Part shown: piece by piece, positions 34,691-47,473 of the stretch | Position numbering within the stretch: the first letter of the stretch is position 1 | Layout of the letters: each line of letters opens with the position of its first letter | Assembly: GCF_001411555.2 (NCBI RefSeq) | Contig: NC_049907.1 | Span: forward strand, 3,170,243 to 3,234,242 | DNA length: 64,000 nt | Direction: 5' to 3' | From: Juglans regia | Taxonomy: Eukaryota; Streptophyta; Magnoliopsida; Fagales; Juglandaceae | Made by a program: the position numbers and the translations under genes | The notes under the pieces: model-generated | The model's input: the letters and a program-made list of their open reading frames with translations, nothing else | Database searches by the model: none | Told to the model about the DNA's origin: nothing

Positions 34691-35120
34691 TTTTTATTTT
34701 ATGATTTTTTTTATCTGAAATCTCTTAACATTTGCCATGAATGTAACTCGCAACAAATATGTTTTTTGCCATAAATGATTTTTTCCTGTAATAAGATTTC
34801 TTCGTAAATAAGTATTTCCAACGTAGTAGTTTGTGGAAAATATTATTTGCCACGAAATTATTTTATCGGCAATACTTTTTTCCCATGATTTACTACAAAA
34901 GGCCATCATATTTTTCATGATAAAATAATTTTTTTCCGTGACTAATCTTGTAGAAAAATATAGGTAATTTCCACGAGTTGAGCATTTCATGGAGAAAAAT
35001 ATTTTTTGTGACGAGCATTATATTCCACGACTAAATTTGTGGAAAAAGAGATTTTTCCCACGAAATGGAGGCTTTTGCGACCACAATTCCTTATGGGAAA
35101 AACAGATAATTGTTGTAGTG
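34690..35120. mobile_element. CACTA transposon terminal region
   Basis: Ends ATAATTGTTGTAGTG at 35120, the reverse complement of a CACTACAACAAT terminus. Inward are many subterminal repeats of the form TTTTTNCCACGAAAT / TTTCGTGGNAAA in both orientations, typical of CACTA elements. The other terminus was not found. Confidence 0.6.
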
Positions 35121-36626
35121 AATTGATACGCTGGATTGAAAATATTTTAAATTTTAAACTTCACTTACAAGCCAATTAATAATCTTGTTAATTATGACGT
35201 TAGCGATGTCGATGGTATGTGTGTATAATTCTACCCTGACTTATAAATAGATAATAGTCCGGATATTAATGTACACGTGTTGTGACTCATAAAGCCATGT
35301 AATTTATTATTAATAACATCATATATATTATAACTTATAAATTCGCTCCGTCGGTTTGAATTGCATGCCTGTGATTTCCTATATATATGAATAAATAGTC
35401 TGTAATTTGATCAGATTTGAATATTCTCCCTCTAATTCATGATATGTAGGAGTATTAATTTGTCAAAGCTTCTCTGTGCTGTCCATGCATATTGCATTCA
35501 TATAAGGTAGAATGGTAGAATGCAGCTAGCGCTGTATCATTGTGCCAAGACCGACGATCGATGTTTAATTAATGGGATAAAATAATAACAGATCATCATG
35601 ATGAATTATGAGATGACATGCATTGAAGATGATATAATGCGAAGGGTCGTGTCGTAGTTACTTTTTGGCCTAAAAAGTATGAACAAGTGGTTGGATTGGT
35701 ATATGCTACTTGCATGGCAGCTTCTTAACTCGATCTGCTTTAAGTTAGCTTAGAGAGAGGTTTTGGTTTGGAATTTTGGGCAGAGAGTTGAAAGGGGAAT
35801 GCAAGCAAAAGGACGATAGGTTTGAAGAATGGGTTTTGGATTTTGCATGGAATGGATATCATGTTGCAATTATACAGCTGTAGGAGATCATGACGGGACG
35901 AGTTCATGATAATGTATCCAACTGGTGGGCCAAGTCTATACTTTTTATCAAACACCTAATTCCATGAATTATGAACCATTCAACTTAAGCTGATCTGTAC
36001 CATAAATATTTCCCACTTAGGGTGCAAATCAATCATTTTCCATCATATTATATTATTAATATATGATATGAACATAAAGCTGTTACCTTTTCTCCAATAT
36101 CTTTGAATCTATTGCTATTATTCAGAGTTAAGAGATTAATCCACGAAGTAGCTAGCATTCCAACATTAATGGCATGCATGCATGTTGCAAAAGTCGAACC
36201 AAATTGACCTTAATTTTTACTGGTGTCCCATGTATGTACGTTGTTTTACAGATCAGGTTATAAAAGCTAAGGTATCATTAAAAAGTCTTAAAAGTCGTGT
36301 CGAAAACCAGCTGGCGGAATCCGATGGCCTTTTTTTTAGGCTGCATCAGAAATAAAAAAAAAAAAAAAAATAGCACGTGTGGCTTATATATATTTTAATT
36401 TGCATGAGCAAAAAGCATGCAGGAGAGGAGATCAGGATAGTGGTGACTTTGGTATATACATCATGTGATAAACAAGTGGGAAAGAAAATCCAACAAGCTA
36501 TATATATATATAGGGGCCGGAAGAGTGCCAAGAGAATTGGCTGGCTCTCTGGGGGCATCAACAATCCTGACCATCATTTTGAACCGTAATTATATGTACA
36601 AGTTGGTGGCCTATCGATCTTCTGCA
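35121..36626. other. Intergenic DNA without recognised genes
   Basis: Moderately AT-rich and non-repetitive by eye. A 71-codon minus-strand frame (35740-35955) and a frame at 36346-36564 show no domain. A poly-A run at 36354-36370 is present. Confidence 0.5.
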
Positions 36627-39600
36627 TCTATATATCTTCCTTAATCTTAAAAGCGTGTATAAAGATGAACAGTAGTAAATAGTAACAAAAACAGCATTTT
36701 CTTTTTCTCGTTGCTTCTTCCGATTCTATTCTGATATTCAGTTCAGATTTTACTCATCTTCCTCGTTCAGTTAGCATGCAAAATATCTTATATATGTAAA
36801 ATATCTAATCTTCTTTACATATATAACAGATGAAATATCAGATCTACACTTAGATCTCAAATTTACAGAACAATTCAAATTTACAGAACATTTCTCAAAC
36901 TCAACTCAACGAAGAAAAAATTTTCCCGTACTCTTCAGATTTCTTCCACCCGTTGGTATGCATTTCTCATCTAATCTCACCTCTAACTTCTCCATTTTGT
37001 TTTTTTTTTCCTGTTTCTCGCATATTTTTTTCTTCTTTCTCCGTGTGCGTTTCTGTGGGGGAGACGGAGAGCTGCGCGTGGGGGACTCCGAAGGTGGGTG
37101 TGATGGTCGCCGCCTTGAAGGGAACTCGTCGGTGGTGGTCGTGAGGTTCGGTGGCCACGTACGGCGGCGTAACGTGAAACAAATGGGTGAAACCCATTTC
37201 CGTTCGGTCTCCGTGGGGGAGACCGAGGGCTGCGCGTGGCCCACTGCGAAGGCGGCTGGGATGGTCGCCGCCTTGAGGGGGACTCCTCCGTCGTGGTCGT
37301 GACCGTCGGTGTCGGCGTACGGCGGCGGAAACTCAAAAAAATCAAAGAAACCCATTTCGGTTCTCCTTCCACGGAGGAGATCCATGGCTGTGCGTGGGGA
37401 AGATTGAAACTGCCAGGGATGCTCGCCGGCGTGAGGAGAACACGCCGATGTTGGCCGTGACGATAGTCGGGACTCGGCGGCGCCGGGCAGCGCTGGAGGA
37501 GAACCAACCGTGCTCCGGACTCGCCTACGAGAGAGAGAGAGTTTAAGAAAAAATAATTGTGTCAAATACATTGAATAAGTATTTATATATCCTACAATTT
37601 GCCATCTGAAAATGTTCAATAATAATATTTTTTTTTTCTTTTCTTTACAACTATACTTTTGTTTTTACTATAATATTACATTGTTGAATTTTTTACATAG
37701 GTTGAACTCCGTGAAGTTGAAAGTGGAAACAAGATATCCCAACAACAAGCTACTCATAAAAGTATCAAAAGTATGGATCATTTAACTTTTTAATTTCATA
37801 CTGTAAATTAATAACTGAAATAATTTATTTTGCTTCATTGATTTTAGAATTTTTTAAGTCAATTATTTAATGTCATTTATTCAATATTTATTCTGCATGA
37901 ACTTTGAACTGTTTCAAATTATAATTTCGAATTAGTTTAAAAATTATTTGAAGGTTTTTACATTATATATTATTTATATGACATAATTTAATTTAAAAAA
38001 TAAATTTTTAAAATTTAAATCTTATGTATTCAAGATAATATAACTAGCAGCAAAATTTATATTTAAAATTGTAACACAGTCAATTACATTAATAAAATGT
38101 ACAAATAAAACATAAAAGTGGCTACATATAGAATTTTTATATAGGAAAATTTTATCAACAAATCTATTTCTATATGTAAATACTTATATCAATATTTATA
38201 GTTTTACCTATATAATTATACAGAATCAATTATTGAAATATTAAAAATTTTAAAAATTGAAATTTAAATTAAAGATTTTGATAAAATAGAGTACGTACTT
38301 ATTAAAAATAATATTGTATATAAACTTATACTCTAAAAGATGCTTGAAAAATAAAATAAAATAATAATTTTGTGAATATTCAATGATAAATTATTTCGGC
38401 TATATACAACAATAATAAACAGTACCACAATAATAAATGAATTTTACTACACAACTTCTATCACATTTTACATTTTATACTTTTTTAAATTTTTTAAATT
38501 TTTAATATTTTTTTAAAAATTTTTTTGTGAGTTTATTCTTTTTAAATTATTTCAAATTTTCTATTTATTATACATATAATAAATATTTGATAAAAAATAA
38601 TAAAAATTAAAAATAATATGGAGTGTAGAGTGTTAGAAGGTAGTGAAGATTTTTTTTATAATAAATACTACTAACCAATACAAATAGTAATTAACAGTGC
38701 TATAATATGTGATACAATAATAAACAGTACCGGACATTACTCGTGAACAATAATAAACAATTACAGTAATAAACAGTTCTAAACAGTAAAATAAATGATA
38801 AAATTTTATTAAATATTTTAAAAAATTAAAATCATGTAAATAATTAGAGTTTTTAATATAATTTAAATCTCATAATATTTTTAATTAACTAAAATCATTT
38901 TATCTAAATGATTTTCTATCATTATAATATCTTTAGAATTTTTAAAATAAAAGAGATTTACTTTAATAATGAAAAATGTGAGAATAATATAAAAATAAAA
39001 TATTCTGGATTTTCTCAATGCTCCTTGGGTCATTGAATATTATGGTTGAATTTTACAACTTGTATTTTAAAATATGCTTCAAGAACAAAATGAAATAAAA
39101 GTTTTATGAATATTAATAATAAAGTTTGTAAATAATAGAGATGTACTTTCCGATTAAATAATTATTAGATTTTAAAAAATAAAAGTTTAGTAGTGGTATT
39201 AATGAAAGTTTTTATATATATAAACTTGAGACAAGAAATTCTACCGATAAATTTAGTTCTATATGTAAATACTTACATCAATATTTACAGTTTTACCCAT
39301 ATAATTATACATAATCAATTAGTAAAATATTGAAATTTTTAGAAATCGAAAATTTAATTAAATAATTTGATAAAATATAGTACACATTCAATAAAATTAA
39401 TATTGTGCATAAACTTGTATTTTAAAATATGCTTCAAGAACATAATGAAATACAAATTTTATGAATATTAATAATAAAGTTTGTTAAAATATTTTTAAAT
39501 TATAATTATGTAATTATACTTCTTTTACTATTATTTTACTACTAAGCAAATTTTTTTTCCTTTTGTTATTTATATCTAAATTAAAAACGTCATAATTTAT

Positions 39601-40014
39601 TCTGATTACATATTATATAATAAAACTAATTGAATTAATCAATATAATCATATAATTTAATTACATTTCAATATAATCATATAATTTAATTACATTTCGA
39701 CATAATCAAATGTTATATCTTATTAGTTATATATGCATGTTTATAGAAACAATTATGTAATATTTAGTCGTTTTAAACTCTACTTTCAGTAACCAAAAAA
39801 ATAATTATGTAATATTCACTTTTCTGACTTGCTTAAACATATAGTCTGTCTAAATCTATTATCAGAGACTTTAAACAATTATAGTTTACTTAAACAATTA
39901 ATTATATTATCTTCATAGACCTTATCATTAAATTCTCTTATTCTACATTAGATGTTTATATTTTAAAATAACCTAATACAGGGCAAACGTGCATCGCACG
40001 TAAATACACTGCTA

Positions 40015-40015
<1 letters not shown>
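36627..40015 (+). mobile_element. Non-autonomous Helitron of about 3.4 kb
   Basis: Starts TCTATATATC after an A (36626). It ends with the hairpin ACGTGC-ATC-GCACGT (39987-40001), then AAATACACTG and CTAG (40012-40015), followed by T: insertion between A and T with TC and CTRR termini, as Helitrons have. It carries no Rep/helicase. The left part has a GC-rich tandem repeat (37048-37485). The right part is very AT-rich and has an internal duplication (38130-38400 and 39205-39482, part again at 39055-39120) plus AACAGTA motifs shared with the Helitron at 23750-25380. A (TA)n tract begins just after the end (40016). Confidence 0.8.
37048..37485 (+). repeat. GC-rich 156 bp tandem repeats inside the Helitron
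   Basis: Three imperfect units begin at about 37048, 37205 and 37361, each with GTNGGGGAGACNGAGNGCTG or a diverged form, ATGGTCGCCGCCTTGA and GTACGGCGGCG. Unit length is close to 52 codons, so frames stay open: a 237-codon frame spans 37619-36906 on the minus strand, and plus-strand frames read GCAWGTPKVGVMVAALKGTR-like repeats ending at stops. No known domain. Codon-periodic openness from repetition, not evidence for a gene, explains the long frames. Possibly a captured and amplified host fragment. Confidence 0.7.
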
Positions 40016-40060
<45 letters not shown>

Positions 40061-41707
40061 CTATCGTGAGTTAATAATGGTCCATTCAGGGTTCTTGCTG
40101 TGTTTGTGACAATGACAACCAAAATTGTTTTTAATGATCGGAGTAGCTTCGACAATTTGCCTACACCTACAAGAATCTTAATTTGGAGAATGCGTAAAAG
40201 GCCAGATGATTTGTTTGCATGAAATCCCAATTCTGTACGTAATATATATATATATATAATGATTTAAATAAATAAAAAAAAAAATTAGTACTAGCTTATT
40301 TATCTAAAAAAAGAAAATATAAGATTAAAAATAAAATCTAAACTTCTGCATAGTATGAGTATTGATCTAACATCCATATTAGATTATTTATTTACTCTCT
40401 ATATAATAATAAAATATTATTAATTTAATATTAAAGATCTTTTGATAAAACATGATCATTCATTAAATTTTATAAGGGAGCTACACGTCAAATGGTCAAG
40501 GGTCTTAAAGATTTTTTAGTAAAATAAGATATTTCATTAAATTCTACAATAGAGCTACACGTCAAATAGTCAAGAGTTTTAAAAGTCTTTTAATAAAATA
40601 AGACTTAACAGACTTAACAGAAAAATAACAAAAGTTATTATTTATTGTTAGATAGTCACTTATTATAATAAAATATATATAATATAGTACTATCATTTTC
40701 GTGCATCTTATTCTTAATTAAGACTCCTCTAGCTCATTTTCGTGCCAGATAATAGACGTTGGTCCATCGGATTCATGTCTTAGGAACCCTTTCTTTTTAT
40801 TGAAAAGAGTAAAAAAGAGGTAAGACAAAATAGTAAAATACACCTGATCAGTGAAAAGAGAGTACTCTTTTGTCCAAATGATCTTGAGCATGTGAAACTT
40901 CTTTTTGCCCAATTTTCGTGGTTGTGGATTCTGGCAATTGCGCGCAAGTTATACCGGAGATAACATATATACATACAATTAGCACACATCCAAGGGAAAC
41001 TCAAACCAGTTTTGGGCCTATGACATATCTGTTCAGGGAAATGAGTTTTACAAGATTTAAAGATAAATTTTATATAAATTTTGTAAAAAAAATAGACCTC
41101 ACCTTAAAAAAATATAAAAAAATATTTTTTATTAGTGTGACCCATTTTTTTATAAATCACTTGTATGAGACTTATCTATTTAAAATTTATATATAACATT
41201 ACTCATCTGTTTAACCCTTTTGACCCCTATTCTCCGGCCTTTTATTATAGGGGATGCCATACTTTTAACCCCTAGTTCCCACTTCCTATTGATTAAAAAA
41301 ACTATCCAAATGATATAAGCATTCGCATTTGACTCATCAAATAAGTGTCATCTTCAAAATAATTTGTTGAATTTATGTTTAAAATCACTGCATTAAATTC
41401 AGTATACACTAAAATTTTCAACTTTGAGTTACAATACATTTAAGTTTATCTCCAAATTTAAAGACTAACTGTTTACACTCTATAATCATTATTTTATTTA
41501 CTTAAATTATTATTTTTTAATTTTGAGCCACAATATATTTAAGTTGTGAAATAATAATTTAAGTATCAAATTAAATTATTAATTAACATATAGTTTGTGT
41601 AACTATAAAATATGAAAAAAAATAAACTAAAAATATGATTATTAAAAAAATAATATTATGTTATTATTTTGACTGATTAATCCAATATGAAATTATGGTT
41701 AAGAAGG
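40016..41707. other. AT-rich intergenic DNA between the Helitron and the Copia element
   Basis: (TA)n at 40016-40058 adjoins the Helitron end. A diverged duplicated phrase (GAGCTACACGTCAAATNGTC, near 40479 and 40552) marks a local repeat of about 70 bp. A family D inverted-repeat element is at about 41040-41215. No gene was recognised. Confidence 0.6.
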
Positions 41708-42219
41708 TGTTGGAATTCTGTCTTCTCTGCCTTATACCAGAACAGAATTGCTTTGTCCAAATTTTGCCAAGATTTGACAAGAATCTTACAAGTAAACAAT
41801 TTAATGCAGAAAATAGAATGTACAATAATACAAGAACACAAGGGAATTACATGGTTCGATCCTAGTGATCTACATCCACGACAACAATAGTCAAGAGACT
41901 TTCTCCTTTCATTTATGATCAAAATACAGTGATGAGTTTACAAGAACAATCTCTCTTGAACACACCGCTCAATTCTTGGAGCTTTCTGACTTAAGAATTA
42001 TTCTCTCTACACTCTTCTGTATTTTCTCTAGTATCATTCATATATTTCAAATTACAAATGAATGCCTCTATTTATAGATTACAAAGTATGACTTAACAGA
42101 AGTTATACTTAACTATATAACTTCTGTTTCACCTTTGTAGTCTAATACTCTAGTCTTTTCCTTTCCACATGAGCTGTCATGTGCTTTTATTGAACAAAAT
42201 GGTTGACACTCTTCTAACA
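41708..42219 (-). repeat. 3' LTR of the minus-strand Copia element
   Basis: On the plus strand it runs from TGTTGGAATTC to CTTCTAACA. On the element strand it begins TGTTAGAAG after an AAGGTGGATAAC purine-rich tract and ends TTCCAACA. No partner LTR is present, so age cannot be estimated from LTR divergence. Confidence 0.75.
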
Positions 42220-45120
42220 GTTATCCACCTTGGCAAGCATTTTTGACCTTTCAAGCTATCTCCTTCCTCTTTGACTGTTGCTGCAAGTTCCCCCTTAAGA
42301 GCTTAGCAATTTCCCATATTGATCAAGTCCAGACAATGTCTGAACTTGATTGTTGGCAGTGTCTTAGTCATCATATCAGATGGATTTTCTTCTGTTGGGA
42401 TTTTTTCTACCCCAATCTCTCCAGTTGAAATGATGTCCCTTACAAAGTGTAGCCTATTGTCTATATGTTTTGATCTTTCATGGTATACCTGATTTTTGGC
42501 AAGGTGAATTGTGCTCTGGTTATCACAGTGAAATGTGATATTCCCCTCATACATGCCTAATTCGTGTGATATACCCTTCAACCATATAGCTTCCTTTATT
42601 ACTTCAGTCATTGCAATATACTCTGCCTCAGTTGTTGACAAGGCAATTATTGGCTGGAGATTTGCCTTCTAGTTGATAGCACCTCCAAAGGCAGTGAACA
42701 CAAAACTAGTCAAAGACTTTCTTGTGTCAATATTACCTGCATAATCTAAATCAACAAAATCTTCTAGCACACTTCCTCTTTTCACATTTTCACCAAACTT
42801 CAGTCTCAAACTCCTTGAACCAGAAAGGTATTGAAATACCCATTTGATAGCATGCCAATGTGGTTTTCCTGGATTGCTCATAAACCTACTGACTAAGTTG
42901 ACAGCATAGGTCAGATCTGGTCTAGAGCAAACCATGGCATACATGATGCTTCCCACCATGCTAGCATATGGTATTTTCTGTATAAATTCGTTATCTTCTT
43001 CAGTTTCTGGAGCTTGAGTGACTGAAAGTTTTGAGTGCTGCCCTATTGGGGTACTAACTGTTTTCAGCTGATCTATACCAAATCTAGTTAAAATTTTGGA
43101 AATATATGCCTTTTGAGATAGGTAGAGAAGCCTTTTATTCCTTTCCCTTACTATCTCCATTCCCAAAATTATTTTAGCAGGGTCAAGTTCTTTCATTTCA
43201 AATTCTGATTTTAGTATGCATTTTACTAAATCAATTTGAATTTTATCCTTACAAGCAATTAACCTACATAAAGCAGTAGATAAATTGGAGTTTCTTCAAT
43301 TTGCTTGTAATATACACAGCTATCATAATTGCTTCTATTGAAACCAATATTAATCATATGAGAGTCAAACCTTTTATACCACTGTTTAGGAGACTGTTTA
43401 AGTCCATACATTGATTTTTTTAGTAAACACACTTAACTCTTAGTGGTTTCAGTTGTGAAGCCTTAGGGTGGTTGCATGTATATGACTTCTTCAAGTTCTC
43501 CATGCAAGAAAGCTATCTTCACATCTAGTTGTTATGAATGCATGTCTTGATGAGCACAAAAGAAAGTAACAGTCTTATTGAACTGTGTTTAACCACAGGA
43601 GAAAAGATCTTATTATAATCCACACCCTCTCTATGTGTAAACCTCTTTGCTACCAACCTAGCATTGTACCTAGGTAGCTCAATCCCTGGTATGCCTTCTT
43701 TCCTTTAAAAGATCCATTTGGATCCAATAAGTTTCTATTTTTCTGGTTTTGGAACCATTTCCCATGTTTGGGTTTTGTTTAAAGATTCCATTTCTTCTTG
43801 CATTGCAAGCTTCCATTTTTTAGCCTCTTTACTAGCCATGGCCTCTTTAAAAGACCTTGGTTCTAACTTAATTATATCATCAGCAACAGTTAATGCAAAA
43901 GCTGTAAGCTCAGCTTGCCCATACCTCTGAGATGGTCTTATAACTCTTCTTTCTCTGTCTCTTGCCAGATTGTAAGAGTCTCCCCACCTTGAGTTTTATG
44001 CTTTGTGCTTATACTCTCAGTTTTTATTTTATTATCCTGATGACAAGGAGATTCTATTGATTTCTTCACCTCAAGTTGTATATGAGTATTGGTAGGTTGC
44101 TTTCCTAAATTTTATGGTTTAGTTTTATGTCTAGCCATTTGCCCCTCGTTGAAGGTCACATCTCTATTAATGATACATTTTTGTATCCCAGATTCATCTA
44201 TCCATAGCTTATAGCCTTTAACACCATTTGGATATCTCACAAAAATGCACTTAAGTGCTCTAGGTTCTAACTTGTCAGTTTTAGTATGTGCATAGGCTAC
44301 ACATCCAAAGACTCTTAGATGGTCATACCTAGATGGTTTTCCAGACCACATCTCTTGTGGTGTTTTAAAGTTTAAAGCTGAGGAGGGACATCTAGTTATC
44401 AAGTGAACTGTTGTGGTGGCAGCTTTAGCCCAAAATGATTTTGATAATCTTGAGGTTGACAACATACACCTCACTTTCTCCAAAATGGCTCGGTTCATTC
44501 TTTCAGCTAAACCATTTTGTTGAGGTGTTTCCCTCACAGTTTTATGCCTAGCTATGCCCTCCCTTTTACAAAAATTATTAAAATCATTGGATAGATATTC
44601 TAGGCCATTATCTATCCTTAACCTTTTAATTTTCCTGCCAACTTAATTGTCAACTAGAGTTTTTCATTCTTTGAATTTGGCAAAAGTATCACTTTTATTT
44701 TTCAGAACATATAACCATACATTCCTTAAGTAATCATTAATAATGGATAAGAAATACCTTGCCCCACCATGTAAGTTGACCCTTGCTAGCCCCCAGAGAT
44801 ATGAGTGAATGTAATCCAAAGTTTGCTTGGTTTGGTGTACTGCTGGTTTGAAACTAACTCTTGTTGCATTTCCAAAAATACAATCCTCACAGAAAGGTAG
44901 TTCTCCCAACCTTTCTTCCTCAAGCAGGCCTTGTTTTTGTAATTCTTGAAGACCCTTTTGACTAATGTGTCTCAGTCTCAAGTGCCATAGTCTAACCTTG
45001 TCTTCTTTTTTGTTTTGCACAGATGAAGCCTCACCAATGAGAGTCTTGCCTATCAACATGTACAACCCATTTCTTATAATCCCCTTCATTACAATCAAAG
45101 AATCCTTGGCAACTCTGTAC

Positions 45121-45320
45121 GTTTGGGTAGTGAGAAGTGTTGAAAATGTTTGTGAATAGTAGTGAAAAAGTAATGAAAAAGTAATAATAAAATATAGAAT
45201 AGTAGTAAAAAGTAGGTAAAAAGTAGGTAAAAAGTAATGAATAGTAAAAAAGTAGGTAAAAAATAATAATAAAGTAAAGAATAGTAGTGAGAGTACTTGA
45301 AGTACTCTCACTTGCCAAAC
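45121..45320. mobile_element. Small MITE-like insertion in the Copia coding region
   Basis: Ends GTTTGGGTAGTGAG and CTCACTTGCCAAAC are near-perfect inverted repeats; the interior is made of AATAGTAGTNA and AAAGTAGGTAAA repeats. A perfect 27 bp palindrome with 13 bp arms is at 45286-45312 (AGTGAGAGTACTT and complement). The Copia reading frame on both sides is otherwise contiguous (SGTLM to RVAKDSLIVMKG). No target duplication was seen. Confidence 0.6.
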
Positions 45321-45555
45321 ATCAATGTACCAGATTCTAACTTGAAAATATAGCCAGATTTGTCAAGCATTCTTAGAGAAATCAAATTTCTCTTCAGTTC
45401 AAGTATGTATCTTACTTCTTGTAATAACATTTCCATACCATCGAACATTCTTAGCCTAACAGTCCCAATTCTCATAATCTTACATGTTTTATTGTTACCA
45501 AGAATTACACGTCCTTCGTTCAGCTCTGTGAATGTTTCAAATATTGTCTATAAAT

Positions 45556-47473
45556 CATTTTTCGATTTCGTTTCAGCCCCTCCGTTTATTTCGCACCATC
45601 TTCCCTTCCTCACGGACTGGTTTTGCTCGTCGATCTCGTAGACCACGATTTGCATTAGAAGTGCTTCAAATCTAAAACACAGTTCAAGCATCCCGTTGCC
45701 TGCTTGAGGTAAAGTTTCTGAAAAAATTCTCCCCGTCGCGCCTCCTTTTCCAAGTGGGTTTTGGGTATGCTTCAACCTCTTCTTTCTCAATCTCTCTATT
45801 CTCCTTTTGATAAGCTATGTAAAAATTTTTAGTGGATGAAATCTAAGATTCTCGAGCATGTTGGTATGATTTTGGATTTTTTTTTTCTTGTGCAAATTTG
45901 GGGATGCTCGAATATTTGGAGTTTTTTGTTTTATTTTTCTTGGTCCAGCAACTCGCAACACTTTTGGAAAATTTGGATGCTACCTTATTGGAAAGTTTTA
46001 TTTTTCTTGGTTCAGCAACTCGCAACACTTGTTTTATTTTAAGGTTGATGCCTTGAAATCGATTTCTTCCCAGTTTGCAGGAAGATTTGGTTGGGAATTT
46101 TTTTATTAATCGGTTGACGACTTAGAAAAATCCTGCGTGGTTGATTCTCCGACATGACCAATTTCAGTTAGGAAAGAATACAGATTTCTTTACATGATTT
46201 CCTTTTCCAAAGATCCCGAGCATGTATTTGTCAACCTTTTAAATTTGCTACAAGGTGTATCTGCTCTTAATTTTCCTTTGTTTCACTGAAAGAGAAACCG
46301 TGGCAAGCCACCAAGTTGAAAGAGAAACATATCTTTGTAATCTTTCTAGTCAAGGGTTGTAGCCAAGCCACCAAGTCCCTAAACCTCATTGGTTTCAAGC
46401 CTCTAGTTCTTATGAATGCTTTATTTAGTGCCAAAATGAGAATTTGGATGATTGGTTAAAATATTCTGCTTATACTTTCAAGCATATAGTGTAATGCCAA
46501 CTCTAAGGTGTACCTGCTCCATTATTAAGCTTAGAAGATTGTACCAAGCATATAATGTAATGCCAACTTTAAGCAAAGCTCTAAGATGATATGGAGTATG
46601 CCTACTTGTAGATTATTTAAACTCCGTATTTCCTCTGTTTTCAATTATAGTACCTACAGATATTGTAGAAACCATTTTAATTTTTGCCTCTCTTTTTGCT
46701 GTAGCTAGATAAGGTATTAATTTTTCCCTATGTTTTTGCAGTAGCTAGAAACCATATCAATTTTTGCCTCTAATTTTGGTTGAGTTTTTATTAAAACATG
46801 AGGTACTTATCATTTAGAATTTTACAGACTTCTTAATTGAGTTTGATTGAGTTGCATGATCCCAACTTTTTTTGCTTTGAAGGATGGATTCACAAACCAT
46901 GGAGGGGGGAAGAGTATTCTGCTATGTGAACCTTTCTAAAAAAATATTGTGAATTTAATGGAGTTATATGTCTGAAAAATGAACTCTGAGACAAGCATTC
47001 TTCACGTGGAGTTATATATGTCTGCTCTTTAGATTTTCTTACTCATGCTTGTTTTCATTAGTGGGGAGTTGACTTATATGTTAATCATATTTGTAATCGT
47101 ATAAGGTGTCCTCCACTTTCTTCCATTATGAGTAAAATAGTATTGATTCATCTCGATTCTATATTATATGAGTATAGAACCTGTCCTTCATTGAAAGCAT
47201 AGAGAAGAGGATTCAAAGTACTAGCCAAATGGGCCTGAGCACCGGGATTCCAAGTGTACTCTCTGGATTCCAAGTGTGAAATAGTTTTTTTAGATATGTA
47301 TGCGATGCTTGTCTTATTTACTTTTGAGATATATGCAGTGGTTTGAAGGCACAAAAACTCTTCACCACCATCAAAAAGTTGTATGTTGGAATCCTTGTTT
47401 GGTTGTTTTCACATTTATAATCAAGGTATGCCACAGTTATGAATCTATGATAAGTTAGATGATGATCGTGCAG
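45556..47473. other. Unassigned DNA between Copia and the NAM-associated fragment
   Basis: A minus-strand frame (45790-45548) runs into the Copia remnant but is not recognisably Copia. A 34 bp phrase (begins TTTTATTTTTCTTGGT, ends CAACTCGCAACACT) occurs twice, 66 bp apart (45930 and 45996). No gene could be supported; transcribed pseudogene or transposon interior are both possible. Confidence 0.4.

Larger units (their letters stand above)
41708..45555 (-). mobile_element. Copia (Ty1) LTR retrotransposon, 5'-truncated and inactive
   Basis: Minus-strand pol domains run from right to left: a protease-adjacent and GAG-pre-integrase region with the zinc-finger motif (WHLRLRHISQKGL and FCEDCIFGN, 45311-44664), integrase C-terminal part (TPQQNGLAERMNRAILE, 44537-44112), reverse transcriptase (43196-42669) and RNase H ([13 protein letters not shown] and [14 protein letters not shown], 42641-42303). 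The 3' LTR is 42219-41708 (512 bp). Frameshifts and stops separate all domains. The Y-x-D-D catalytic box is destroyed by a deletion near 43280. A short element interrupts the region at 45121-45320. The 5' LTR and gag are missing; recognisable Copia sequence stops near 45555. Confidence 0.85.

Noticed and set aside
36906..37619. 237-codon minus-strand open frame as a protein-coding gene
   Set aside because: It spans the 156 bp tandem repeats (52-codon periodicity), which keeps several frames open at once, and lies inside a Helitron; no domain, promoter or splice support.
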